NCBI GenBank assembly: GCA_021464415.1
Contig: CM038469.1
Location: 28,823,736-28,887,735 of the forward strand
DNA length: 64,000 nucleotides
From: Lonicera japonica
Taxonomy: Eukaryota > Streptophyta > Magnoliopsida > Dipsacales > Caprifoliaceae
Direction of reading: 5' to 3'
The position numbers were made by a program, and so were the translations under genes. Positions 21,501 through 33,486 of the stretch are shown in pieces (the stretch's first letter is position 1; the number at the start of each line of letters is the position of its first letter). Below the pieces are notes generated by a model. That model worked only from the letters and a program-made list of their open reading frames with translations, was not told where the DNA came from and did no database searches.

Positions 21501-24405
21501 TTGATTAAATCCAGACCATTAATTTTAAATTAAAATGTAAATTTGAGCAACTTCTCTCTAAAATGATTTTCTATCACTTTAAAGCAGCCCGATCCAATTT
21601 TCTCCCTATGAAAGAAGCTTACTTTTCATGTATATAAACTTTGAATCCTCATTCTCAATTTATGCGTGTTCTTAATTCCCATAGTGGTTACTTTTCATGT
21701 GTGTTCTTAATCAAACTTTAATATCTGATGACCCAACTTATTGGCATAAATTCTATTCATAATTAAAAATCCTAACAATGCATTCAAAATAATAATAAAA
21801 AAAAAGAAAAAAACACTCAACTAACCAAATCTACAAAATTTAATCTTACAAGCTTTAATGGTAGACAAACATCAAACTTTAAGATCAGATGTTCCACTAT
21901 ATCTGTGCATTTGAGAATTTTTTTGGGTAAGTATCAGATGTGTTGAGTGTTGCACAAAAAGATCAAAAATAAATTAAGAAAACTGATTACAAAGCAACAA
22001 AATTATAGAAAATTAGGACGAATGACAGTATATCTAGACCGGTTTCAATAAAGAACACAAGAAGAATATTAAGGCATCGAGTAACCAAAAAAATAATATG
22101 CCTAAACAAGAAAAAGGATAAAATATATCTCAGAATATATATCTATGGATATAATATATCTGATTGAACATAACAAATTAAGAATGATAAGGAATGAAAG
22201 GACCTAGCGAAATAATATGCTGTATATATATATATAAAGCCAAGCTAATTATCATGTAGGGGTTTTGATAATCAACGAAAAACAAATTAAAAAAGCGAAC
22301 GAAATCCTAAATCGGAGGGGAAGGGAGAGAAAGGAGGGGGTAGAGGTGCCATGAGCAAAAATTTAATATTGCATTCGGGTTATGCATATTGAAAATAAAA
22401 AGCTGCATTGATTAGATCGAGTTCTTTTTAACATTGTAATTATAATGAATTTTGATATATATATATATATTCAATGGCGTACAATATTTTTTTAATGAAT
22501 CAGATTTGGGACTGATTTTTGAAAACTCAACAGAGTTTAAGTTAGTAGTACCATACGCACATACATATTTAGTAAATATATATAAAAAAATTTATAAGAT
22601 GTCACCATAAATGTGTAATTGTGGATTAAAACATTACAATCTCAGTTGGCAAGAATTTGAGAGTATAAAATTTCTTACCGTCAGAGATAAATTGGAAAAC
22701 AAAAAAAAACAAAGAGAGGATGTAAGAAATTGACAATATAAAAGATTTTGGTGCCAAAAAGAAATTAAGAATAAAAAGTTTTTAGAGTTTGTGATAAATT
22801 GAGAATAGAAAAAAGAGAGGAGCAGTTTAGGGTGTCCATAGTGCAGAGTAATTTTTTTTTAAATGAAATGAATAACTTGAGTAGCAAGCACCTATATATA
22901 AATTGTATTTTGTTATACTAAATTAAAATCACACTGATTTAATAAGATTCTTAAAATGCACATTAGAATTGACAAACGACATAATTTTCTAATTGAACTA
23001 ATATAATAAATGATATATTTTTAACTGATTAGTTTCCTCCCATATTTCAAAGGCTAAAACTAGTAGAATACAAAGTAGTTAATAAAATGGCAAATCCTTT
23101 TAATATTAACTCAATAAAAATATTAAATAAAATTAAAAATATCTTCTTCCAATTCTATTGGTGAGGGGATATTGCTCCATAACTGAGTTGGAACCGTGCA
23201 ACAAAATAAATTGGATTTTTCTCAATTTATTTGTGTGTATAAAGAGATAAGAAATGCAATTTTCATTCATAATGTTTAACTTATTTAAAATGAATGGTTA
23301 GTTAATTAATGTGTGTTTGGTAACACATCTTTTATATGAAAAGCCTCTGGAAATCATGTTATTCATCTTAATTAATGTGTGTTTGGTAACACATCTTTTA
23401 GTGGTGTTTGATGGCAAATTTATTGAATACAATTAAATTTTCATCTTATTATTAAACGTAGCATTTTTTATTTAAAGAATAAATAAAGTAAAATATCTTA
23501 CAATTATATTAAAGAAATATATCTATAAATTCAAAAGAAAACAATGTCATAGTACAAATGGTAAAAAAGTAGTGTACGGTTATTAGCGGTAGCCTAGTTT
23601 AAAAAGTATCGTTAATGCACAAAAATGTCCAAAAATATAACATGAGAGAGGTGGAAAGAAAGAGAAAACATTGGAAATGTGGTGTCATTTTAAATCCTAG
23701 TTGTCAATTTGTGCGAGTTCTTAATTCCCATAGCGGCTACATTTTATTTTATGCAATTTGGAATCTCCATATTCTTTTGGGTTTTTTCTTTGGATAAAGT
23801 GATTCCAATAATGAGCGAAAGATAACTGGTTTATTTAATATGAGTGATTCCAATAATTTGCAATATGAACTGTTAATCTATTACTAGTAAAATTTTGGGC
23901 CATCTTTACTGGTTTATTTAATTTGTATATAGTTTATTGTTTGGATGACATTTAATTGTCATATTAGATTGGGTTGGATTAAAACCCATCCAATCAGATT
24001 GGATTGGATTATTTAAATGTGATGTTCCAATTCAAAGACAGACCTAGGTGGACGTGGTCTGCGGGCGCCATATAATTTTAAAAAACTTTTACTTATATAA
24101 TACTAGATTAATTGTATATGTAACGTGTATATTATTCGGATATATAATTTGCCAACAGTTTTACAACAATGAATTTACATCTTGGTACAAGCAAAACTTT
24201 TTTGCCATCGTTTTAATATCTAGAAAAAAATTCAGCATTTCCCCCAACTAAAATCATGGGGTCCGCCTTGTTCAGATTAGATCCCAAATTGCAAAACCGA
24301 CATCGGATCGAATGCGCATTGCTTAAAGCCACCGGATTGGATCCGATGAACACCCTTGTACAATTGTAAAAACATATAATATAATAATTTATAAATAATA
24401 GTCTT
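18520..24405. repeat. triplicated AT-rich unit, copy 1
   Basis: A non-coding unit that recurs in the same order and orientation at 26836-31975 and from 40990 onward. Shared landmarks in order include AACGCCAAT...AAATTC phrases; an ACATAAGAGAGGTGAAAAGAAAGAGAA block (20256 here, 28032 and 42145 in the others); a CTGATGACCCAACTTATT block (21725, 28328, 42494); TGTGTGTTTGGTAACACATCT phrases; and a GGCCATCTTAACT / GGCCATCTTTACT block (23898, 31485, 47019). Within the unit the first and last thirds resemble each other, so it is itself a diverged internal duplication. Copy 1 also carries a private TIR element at 20715-21615. No coding frame persists across copies. Confidence 0.85.
20715..21615. mobile_element. 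Mutator-like TIR element private to copy 1
   Basis: Sequence at about 20715-20870 matches the reverse complement of about 21470-21615 over more than 120 bp, including GAGAGTTGCTTAAATTTACA-like and AACGACGTAATTTAAG-like blocks. Copies 2 and 3 of the surrounding unit lack it, which supports a separate insertion. Long inverted repeats without a transposase suggest a non-autonomous Mutator-like element. The exact termini and duplication are not fixed. Confidence 0.6.
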
Positions 24406-24424
24406 TAATTTTTGTTTTGTCAAA

Positions 24425-24902
24425 TATACTTCATGCAAGAACTTAAAATCTTGCAAATTTCCACTACAGTCAAATCAACTTGGTAGCTTTTGTTAATGCA
24501 GCAAAAGCAAGTTACATAATCTTAATACATGATGACCCTCAAGATGGTACTTCTACTTCAACAACTCAGTCCTCAACAACAACTATGAAGTAGTTTCACA
24601 AGAGTGTATCTCTTATCAGAAATTTAACAAGATATAAAGAACCATGTTGATTATTCATACTCAGTTCTCCCTCCACTCTATCCAACTATAAAACCTACAT
24701 TTTTTTTCTCCTATGCTTGAACTGTCTTTCGCTTGACCCCGATTTTCCTCCAAGAAACGCTGGGAATTGTAGTACTTTACAATTCCCTTGCATGCAGGGG
24801 ACACAGTCTAATGATTATGACATGAGGTAACTCTAATTAAAAATCCGGGCCAAGTAAAAAAAAAAGCCCTAAAATTGTTCTATGCTCAGCAAATGCCTCC
24901 AA
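24425..24902 (-). pseudogene. SQD1: truncated SQD1 3' fragment
   Basis: From 24425 to about 24765 the sequence is nearly identical to 56581-56925, which is the 3' flank and the last coding stretch of SQD1. From about 24777 to 24902 it matches 58069-58195, inside the SQD1 intron. The roughly 1.1 kb between these two segments of the parent, holding most of coding exon 2, is missing. Only about the last 17 codons remain and they carry substitutions, so no product is possible. The fragment keeps the gene's minus-strand orientation and stops at a CCTCCAA microhomology with LINE sequence. It shows that the triplicated unit was duplicated from the 3' side of SQD1. Confidence 0.85.
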
Positions 24903-25262
24903 GCAGAAGTATTAACTTTCTGAAATCGGATATATTTTTTTCTTCGGATTGTGATTCGGATACTAGGCATGATCTTAGCCTCACCCTTAATGTGAGGCAA
25001 GCTACCTCCAAGCAGAAGTATTTGGGTCTCCCTCTTTTGCCAGGAAAATCTAAGAAGGAATCACTGTCTTTTATTTTTGATATAGTTTCTAAATGCCTCC
25101 AGATTTGGAAGCAAAATTTTCTCTCTCAGGCGACAAGGGATGTACTTATTAAAGCCGTGATTCAAGCCATCCCGGGCCATGCTATGTCGTGCTTGTCCTT
25201 TAATGTTTCTCTCTGGTTTTTAATGTTTATTCGAACGCTTTCTTTGGCTACTCCATTTCTTC
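24903..25262 (+). pseudogene. LINE reverse transcriptase fragment, copy 1
   Basis: The frame at 24875-25288 encodes a segment typical of the C-terminal part of plant L1-type LINE reverse transcriptases, with a YLGLPLLPGKSKKESLSF stretch and an LIKAVIQAIPGHAMSC stretch. The catalytic FADD box and the upstream endonuclease are absent. The fragment breaks off in a T-run where a reversed LINE end is inserted. Confidence 0.75.
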
Positions 25263-25590
25263 TATGGACGAACATTTTTTTTTTTTAACGAGTCCTCTAC
25301 GCCCAAGCTTGGGCATTAGAGTAATAGCATAAAAACCAAAAAAGAAACAAAGGAGGGGGATACAATAAGGCCATCCCCAAGACCCCAAAAACACAAATGA
25401 AAATTACCTAAGTTGCAATGTGGACTAAAGGAATAACTTTAAAGTCCATCAAGCAATTCAAAAAATATAAACATTGTCTAAACAGGTTTCCATAGAGGAA
25501 AGAGATAAACAAAAATACAAGCAGCATAAACATAAAAAATAAAAGGCATGCAAGCAAAAAATGACCAAAAAAATACATAAAGTGTAGAAC
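25263..25590 (-). mobile_element. reversed LINE 3' end with poly(A) tail
   Basis: Read on the minus strand this ends in GGGCGTAGAGGACTCGTT followed by about 15 A, seen as the T-run at 25270-25285. That is the structure of a LINE 3' terminus. It interrupts the plus-strand LINE between its reverse transcriptase and zinc-ribbon parts. Its inner portion (25363-25585) is shared with copy 2 (31972-32120), so it predates the duplication. Confidence 0.6.
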
Positions 25591-26835
25591 TATGAACTGT
25601 GAACAGGCTTTGCAGAATTCTATGGATGAACTTATTTGTGAAAGGACTGGGTCGTGGGATGCATATTTGGTTAAAGCCTTGCCGGTGGACCAAATTGAAG
25701 CCATTTTAAATATTCCAGTGTCGATTTCTAATGAGACTGACCGCCAGATTTGGCATTGGGATAAATTCGGGGTGTACTCGGTGAAGTCTGGTTACATGGT
25801 AGCCCTCGGTTTCTTGAAGGCAGATTTTCTTAGTTGTCCCTCTTCTTCTTGCTCTCCTCCCCCAGCCTTTTGGAAATGTTTGTGGAGTGCAAAAGCTTCT
25901 CCTCCAATCCTTTTGGAGATCTATTCACAATGTGATGGCTACTAGAGAGAATTTGTTTGTTAAGAAGTGTTCTTCCTCTCCCCTTTGCCCCATTTGCTCT
26001 TTAGAAGTGGAGTCAGTTGAGCACGTGTTGTTCCGTTGTGATTGGATTCTTAGAGTTTGAAAGATGAGCAATTTTGCTCTTGGGGTGTTGGATTCTACTT
26101 CATCGGTGGGGTGATGGGTTGTGTCGATTTGGTCTTCTCTGCCCCGTAAGAAGGCCCCTTGTGTTTTGGGAAAGATGGCCCTTTATTTGCTGGTGTATCT
26201 AGTGTGCTAGGAACATGTTTGTTTTTGAGTTTTTTGTTCTGTTGGTTGTGTGGCTGAGTGGGCTTTGAATTTGTTGAGGGATTATGATTCTGTGTTTATA
26301 AGTCCATCCTCTATTGCTTTGAGCTCCGAGTTAGATTTAACTCTATGGTCTCCTCCTTTGAAGGGTCATGTGAAAATTAACTGTGGTGCGGCAGTTAGTA
26401 ATCATGGGGTAGCTATTGCCTGCGTGGTGAGAGACGCGTCTGACTCTGCTTTTGATGGGTTTGCGCATAAAATCCATGGTCCGTCTTTAGTGCTTTTGGC
26501 TGTTCGTGAGGTTTGCATCTACTGCTTTAAATCAAGTTTCACGGAGGTGTGTATTGAAATTGACAATGCCTTGGTGGTTTCATTGTTTAGCACTGTATCC
26601 AGGGACTCTCCGTGGGCACTCGCTTCGGTTGTCAAGGACATTTTATCTTGGTTGGCCTCTCTTTCTTTTGCGGCACTACGCAGATCTGCCAATCCAAATT
26701 GGATTGCTCGACGTGCAAGGGATTCGGGTTCCTGGTGTTACAACCATTATTATGTTCCTCCTAAGCTGGTTTCTCTTTTGTCTATGGATGCCGCCCTGTT
26801 TAGTTGTTTGCGTTTGTTTGTTTTTTCAAAAAATA
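25591..26835 (+). pseudogene. LINE zinc-ribbon and RNase H remnant, copy 1
   Basis: The 25592-25945 frame carries a plant zf-RVT domain (IWHWDKFGVYSVKSGY and FWKCLW). A frameshift near 25910 moves the continuation with its CPIC...HVLFRCDW knuckle to another frame. The frame at 26250-26882 is a plant RNase H type: VKINCGAAVSNHGVAIACVV, then VCIEIDNALVV, then RRSANPNWIARRA. Tandem zf-RVT and RNase H are the usual 3' half of plant LINE ORF2. Stops and frameshifts make it non-functional. An AAATAAAATAAATAAAAA tail at 26830-26850 marks the join to unit copy 2. Confidence 0.8.
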
Positions 26836-29800
26836 AAATAAATAAAAATTCAACCCTAATAAAAACGCCAATTGAAATTTAATAGTAAATTAAATATCTA
26901 AAATTCAACTCCCATAAAAACCCAATTGAAATAGAATACTAAATTAAATTTCTCATATTCAACCCCAATAAAAACGTCAATTGAAATTGAATTCTAAATA
27001 TAATGAAAGTAATTTTTTTACAAAAATCCCAATAATTGAATCCTCGAACTTTACTTTTTCAAATTCTAACACTCCATCTTAAATTCTGAAAAAGTTTCTC
27101 CTTCTCAAATTCAACCCTACAATATTATTACATGAAATTAACGCCATTCAATTTTTTGCAATAATTTAAAGCAATCAAGTTTTATACACATTCAACCTAG
27201 GATATCATTATCACTTAATCGCACAAAAGTTATTTAAAGTTATCGTGAATCGGAGTAAAACACTAGTTAATTTTCTCCGATATTTCAATGGCTACAATTG
27301 TGAATCGGAGTAAAACGCAATTTAATTTTCTCCAATATTTCAAATTCTAAAACTAGAATTCAGAATAGATAATAAAATTACAAATCTTTTCAATATTAAC
27401 TCAATAAAATAATTAAATAAAACTAAAATTGAAACTATCATTAGCTTCCAATTCTATGGGTGAGCCAGAGTTAGAACCATAAAACAAAACAAATTGAATA
27501 TTTTTTAATTTGTTTGTGTGTAAAGAGATAAAAAATGCAATTTTCGTTCATAATGTTTTGCACTTAGCGAGATGAACTATCATGATATTTAAGTTAATAA
27601 TAGCAAATGTATGAAAACTTATTTAAAATGAATGGTTGGTAATTAATGTGTGTTTGGTAACACATCTGATTTTTCCTATAATTAAAAAATCCTCTCTATT
27701 TTATGGTTAGTATTTTCATAAAAAAATTAAAATAATTCAATATTCATTAAAATTATTCCGTGGAAGTTACCAAAAGGCAACCTCATATCTTAATAAAGAA
27801 AAACCCTCACAGTTAAATCTCTTAATAGTAAATTTTAAGAACTTACATAGATATCTAAATAATAAATAAAATAAATATCTTACAAGTAGTTTAAAGAAAT
27901 ATATCTATAAATTCAATAGAAAACAATTTCATAATAACAAACGCCAAAAAAGGAATGTACATATATATTAATAATGTTCTAGTTTGAAAAGTATCGTCAA
28001 TATATTAAAAGTGTCCAAATATATACACGAGACATAAGAGAGGTGAAAAGAAAGAGAACGTTGAGAATGTCGCCTCATTTATTACCTGGTGAAGGGATGA
28101 AATTTTGTATAGATGTAAATAAGATTTTTAGAGTAACATTTTTTTTATAAAGTGTAAGAGTAATTTTTTAAACATGCTTCTTTGAAGTTTTGCACAATTC
28201 ACTGCAAGGGCTAATCCTTACCCACAAGGATGAACTGCATGTTTTTGATGTGAATATTATTAATTAGAAATGTAAAGTAACAACCAAATCCTATTTTTAT
28301 AATTAAATTGGATTCATTTTAATATATGATGACCCAACTTATTGGCACAAATTCTATTCATAATTAAAAATCCTAACAATATGCATTCAAAAAAGAAGAA
28401 AAAAGAAAAAAATACTCAACTAATCAATTCTACAAAATTTAATCTTACAAGCTTTAATGGTGGACAAAAATCAAACTTTAAGATCTGATGGTCCAATATA
28501 TCCGTGAATTTGAGATAATTTTTTGTTAAGTATCAGACATATCGAGTGTTGCACAAACAGATCAAAAATAAATTAAGAAAACTGATTACAAAGCAACAAA
28601 ATTTTAGACAATTAGGACGAATGACAATAAATTTAGACCGGTTTTAATAAAGGACAGAAGAAGAATATTAAGGCATGGAGTAACCAGAAAAGTAATATGC
28701 CTAAACAAGAAAAATGATATAATATATCTGATTGAACACAACAAATTAAGAAAGATAAGGCATGAAAGGACCGAGCGACATAATGTGCTTTATATATATA
28801 TATATATATATGTATATAAAGCCAAATCTTATTATCAAGTTAAAAGAAACAAGTAATTGATCAGACAAAGGATTAATATTGAAGAAAGAGAGAGATGAAT
28901 AATAAAGCTATGTAAAACTTTTGCAATTTCTTTTTTATCCCTGCATGAGGTCTATTTTTTAATTAAAAAATATGTTTGTAAGAGGGTTTAAACATTTAGT
29001 AAAATAATTTGATGCTTAACTACTAATTAGACTATTTAATATCTTTGTTTTATATTTTAATTTGAATTAAATATATCTAAATATCATATACATCGTATGT
29101 GCATATAGTTGAATTACATATAAAGTTACTAACAAGAGATCTCAGTAGTGAACCACTACTTAACATGAAGAGGGGCTTTGATCAATTACTGCTAGCTCCA
29201 TTAACATTGTCACACAAATGCAACACATAGAACTCAAACCCTAGAATTATTTTCGTCCATCTCTCTTGTCTCTTCTTTCTCTCTCTAAAATAGGGGGCTT
29301 TTTTTTTGTATATATATATATGTCGTTTTTTTTATTGGAATTTCAAAGTTACCCACCTAATGACCGACCAACAAAATAGGAATATATAACCGAAAGTATG
29401 AGGGTCACAATCGGTAATATATATATCTCTAATAAAAATGAAAATTATTACTAAAAAATAAATAAATACTGATGTCGTTGAGTCAAAATATTGTCCTTTA
29501 ATATAAACTTTGAATTGGAAACTAATGAGTGAAAATGTTGTCTTCATTAGAACCAAATCATATATATTGTCCTCTATCCCAATTTTCTATAACTTTTTTT
29601 ATTACTAAATTATGTTTCAATCCCTTAATAATTTATTTCTTTAAAAAATAACAACATAAAACGTACTAAAATTGATTTTTTTTCAATTTTTATTTAAATA
29701 AACTTAGATTAATATAGGACAACCATAATGTTTATTTTCTATTTAAAATTATTTTTAGATTAACCCGTTTGATCTATTCCAACCCGATTTGAATATAATC

Positions 29801-31975
29801 ATTTTTCATCAAATATAATTATAATATCATATAATTATAGTGTGATCAATAAGTCGGGATTCAAGTTTTCAAAAAAACACTTTCATCTATTGATTTGGAT
29901 TCTTTCTAATCAATAGTCCTTGCATATTGACTTTCGCTATAGAGATTTCATATGGACTATAATCTCCCTAATAAGTTGGGGATGAAACAGTTTTTTGGAT
30001 ACTGAGGCGAATATAACAAATACATTTCACTACTTTGCTTCAAGTTTAGGTTAGCATAAATTTAACATGTTTGATCCGATCCGACCTAAATATAATAGTT
30101 TTCCGTGTTGTGTTAAATGGTTGTGTATCAAGTTTCGGTTATGCATTAAAAACAAAAATCTGCACCAATTTGGTCCAGTTCATTTTAACATAGTACTTAT
30201 AATAAATTTTAGTATAAATATTCAACAGTCTACGATATCTCCTTATTGAATTGTTTTTGGGATTGGATTTTGGAAACTCAGTAGTGACATAAGCACATAT
30301 ATATTTAATGAATATATATATTAAAAAAAATTATAAGATAATACCATAAATGTGTAATTGCGAATTAAAATGTTACTATCTCCGTTGGCAAGAAATTGAG
30401 AGTATAAAAAGGTTTTACCTCAGAGATAAATTGGGAAAACAAAAAAGCAAAGATGGGAGATAAAAAATTGAGAACATAAAAAATTTTGGAGCCAAAAAGA
30501 AATTGAAAACATTATAAGGACAAATTGGCCACTTGTGTTGTTATTTGGACAAATTGGCCACGCTTGTTTCACCACAAGTGAATTCCTGCTATACTAGATT
30601 AAAATCACGCTGATCTAATAAGATTCTTAAAATGCGCATCAGAATTCACAAACGAGATAATTTTCTAACAGAACTAATATAATAGACGATATATTTTTAA
30701 TTGATTAGTTTCCTCCCATATTTCAAAGGCTAAGACCAGTAGAATACAAAATAGTTAATAAAATGGCAAATCTTTTTAATATTAACTCAATAAAAATATT
30801 AAATAAAATTGAAAATATCTTCTTCCAAGTCTATTTTTGAGGGGAATATTGCTCCATTAGAGCAATGAAATAAAATAAATTGGATCTTTTTTAATTTGTT
30901 TGTGTGTATGAAGAGATAAGAAATGCAATTTTCATTCATAATGTTTAACTTATTTAATATGAATGGTTAGTTAATTAATGTGTGTTTGGTAACACATCTT
31001 TAATATGAAAAGCCTCAGGACATCATGTTATTCATCTTAGTGGTGTTTGATGGAAAATTTATTATATACAACTAATTTTTCATCTTGTTATCAAATGAAG
31101 CGTTATATATCTAAACAATAAATTAAGTAAAATATCTTACAAGTAAATTAAAGAAATATATCTATAAATTCAATAGAAAACAATTTCATAATACAAATGC
31201 CAAAAAAGTGTCCAAAAATATAGCATGATAGAGGCGGAAAGAAAGAGAAAACATTGGGAATGTGACCTCATTTTGAATCCTAGTTGTCAATTTATGCGAG
31301 TTCTTAGTTCCCATAGTGGCCACATTTTATTTTATGCAATTTTGAATCTCCATAATCTTTTGGGTTTTTTTTTTCTTTGAAAAAAGTGATTCGAATAATG
31401 AGCGAAAGAACTATTGTCTATTGCAAGGTTGGTGGTAATTGTACTTACACTTTAAACTACTAGTAAAATTTTGGGCCATCTTAACTAGTTTATTTGATTT
31501 GTATATAGTTTATTGTTTGGATCACATTTAAGTGTCATATTAAAACCCATCCAATCAGATTGGATTGGATTATTTAAATGTGATGTTCCAATTTAGAGAC
31601 CGACCTAGGTGGATGTGGTATGCGGGGTGCGATACAATTTTGGAAAATTTTTATGTATGCAATACTAGATTAATTGTACATGTAACACACATATTACTCA
31701 GATAAATAATTTGCCAACAGTTTTACAACAATGGCTTTACATCTGGGTACAAGCAAAATTTCTTTGTCATCTTTTTAATATCTTGAAAAAAATTCAGCAT
31801 TTCCCCATCTAAAATCACAAGTCCGCCTTGTTCAGATTGGGTCCCAAATTCCAAAATCGACATCGGATTGAATGCGCATTGCTTAAAACTACTAGATTGG
31901 ATCTGATGAACACCTATGTACAACCGTAAAAACATATAATATAATAATTTACAAATATTAGTCTTTAATAACTTA
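26836..31975. repeat. triplicated AT-rich unit, copy 2
   Basis: Colinear with copy 1 and copy 3 and in the same orientation. Relative to copy 1 it lacks the 20.7-21.6 kb TIR element and keeps about 1.3 kb (about 28860-30130) missing from copy 1. The first part of that extra stretch also exists in copy 3 (42970-43400), so it is ancestral sequence deleted from copy 1. Two near-identical phrases about GGACAAATTGGCCAC (30508, 30549) form a short local duplication. The copy ends in the same spacer that precedes the SQD1 fragment in copy 1, then joins LINE sequence directly. A deletion removed the counterpart of 24406-25362. No gene is seen. Confidence 0.85.
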
Positions 31976-32930
31976 TACAATAAGGCCATCCCCAAGACCT
32001 CCAAAACACAAATGAAAATTATCTAAGTTGCAATGTAGACTAAAGGAATAACCTTGAGCCAAAACATAAAAAATAAAAGGCTTGCAAGCTAAAAATGACC
32101 AAAAAAATACGTAAAGTGTAGAACTGTGAACTGTGAACGGTTGTATGCAGAATTCTATGGATAAACTTACTTGTGAAAGGACTAGCTCGTGGGATGCATA
32201 TTTGGTTAAAGCCTTGCCGGTGGACCAAATTGAAGCCATTATAAATATTCCAGTGTCTATTTCTAATGAGACTGACAGCCAGATTTGGAAATGTGATAAA
32301 TTCGGGGTGTACTCGGTGAAGTCTGGTTACATGGTAGCCCTTGGTTTCTTGAAGGCGGACTTTCTTAGTTGTCCCTCTTCTTCTTTCTCTCCTACCCCAG
32401 CCTTTTGGAAATGTTTGTGGAGAGCAAAAGCTTCTCCAAAGATGGTCCAATCCTTGTGGAAATCTATTCGCAATGTGATGGCTACTAGAGAGAATTTGTT
32501 TGTTAAGAAGTGTTCTTCCTCTCCCCTTTGCCCCATTTGCTTTTTAGAAGTGGAATCCATTGAGCACGTGTTGTTCCGTTGTGATTGGATTCTTAGAGTT
32601 TGAAAGATGAGCAATTTTGCTCTTGGGGTGTTGGATTCTATTTCGTTAGTGGGGCGATGGGTTGTGTCGATTTGGTCTTCTCTGCCCCGTAAGAAGGCCC
32701 CTTGTGTTTTGGGAAAGATGGCCCTTTATTTGTTGGTGTATCTAGTGTGCTAGGAACATGTTTATTTTTAGTTTCCTCTTTGTTTTGTTGGTTGTGTGGC
32801 TGAGTGGGCTTTGAATTTGCTGAGGGATTATGATTCTGTGTTTATAAGTCCATCCTTTATTGCTTTGACCTGTGAGTTAGATTTAACTCTATGGTCTCCC
32901 CCTTCGAAGCGTCATTTGAAAATTTACTGT
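31976..32930 (+). pseudogene. LINE remnant, copy 2 (left part)
   Basis: Near-duplicate of 25363-26390. The 32133-32603 frame has the zf-RVT domain in one piece, including the CPIC...VLFRCDWILR knuckle that is frameshifted in copy 1. The remnant is cut at 32930 by the Copia element and resumes at 39280. The RNase H part is therefore split across three insertions. Confidence 0.8.
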
Positions 32931-33406
32931 TGTTGAGTAAATGGTCAAAAATGGGTGATGGTTGTTGGGTAAATGTTCAAATATGGGTGGTGGTAAATGG
33001 TCAAAAGTGGCTACCACTTTTTGACCTTACCAACCAATCTTTCACATGCCATCTAATTTACAGCCAGCTTGTACACGGTCTTGGGAGGTTATATTCATCT
33101 ATAAATATGGATGAGTATGTATACTTTAGAACAACAATTGCATAGAAAGCTTGACAATAGAGAGGTTCAAGCAAGAGAGAGATTATTGTTTCTCCTAAAT
33201 TAAGAGAGGGTGTAATTGTTCTCTCCTTATATTTAGAGAGAAGGTGTTGTATCCCATTTTATAAAGTAAAATCCTCCGTTATTTGTCCGTGGTTTTTCCT
33301 TCAATTTATTTAGAGGTTTTCCACATAAATTCTGTGTGTTTAATTTCTTCATTTTCTCAATTTTACTTTAGTTGTGTGTGAGCTTCCTTCCACCAATTTC
33401 ATAACA
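32931..33406 (+). repeat. 5' LTR of the Copia element
   Basis: 476 bp, TG...CA ends, preceded by ACTGT. It differs from the 3' LTR at about twenty positions plus a small GA-repeat length change, which points to an insertion old enough for both LTRs to have mutated independently. Confidence 0.92.
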
Positions 33407-33407
33407 A

Positions 33408-33419
33408 TGGTATCAGAGC
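33408..33419 (+). other. primer binding site, initiator tRNA-Met
   Basis: TGGTATCAGAGC, complementary to the 3' end of plant initiator tRNA-Met, starts two bases past the 5' LTR. Confidence 0.9.
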
Positions 33420-33486
33420 GCCAGGTTCATACATGGTTTTGTACTAGAAAACAAATTCAGTTGGCAAAAAGGAGGCATGTTCTACG

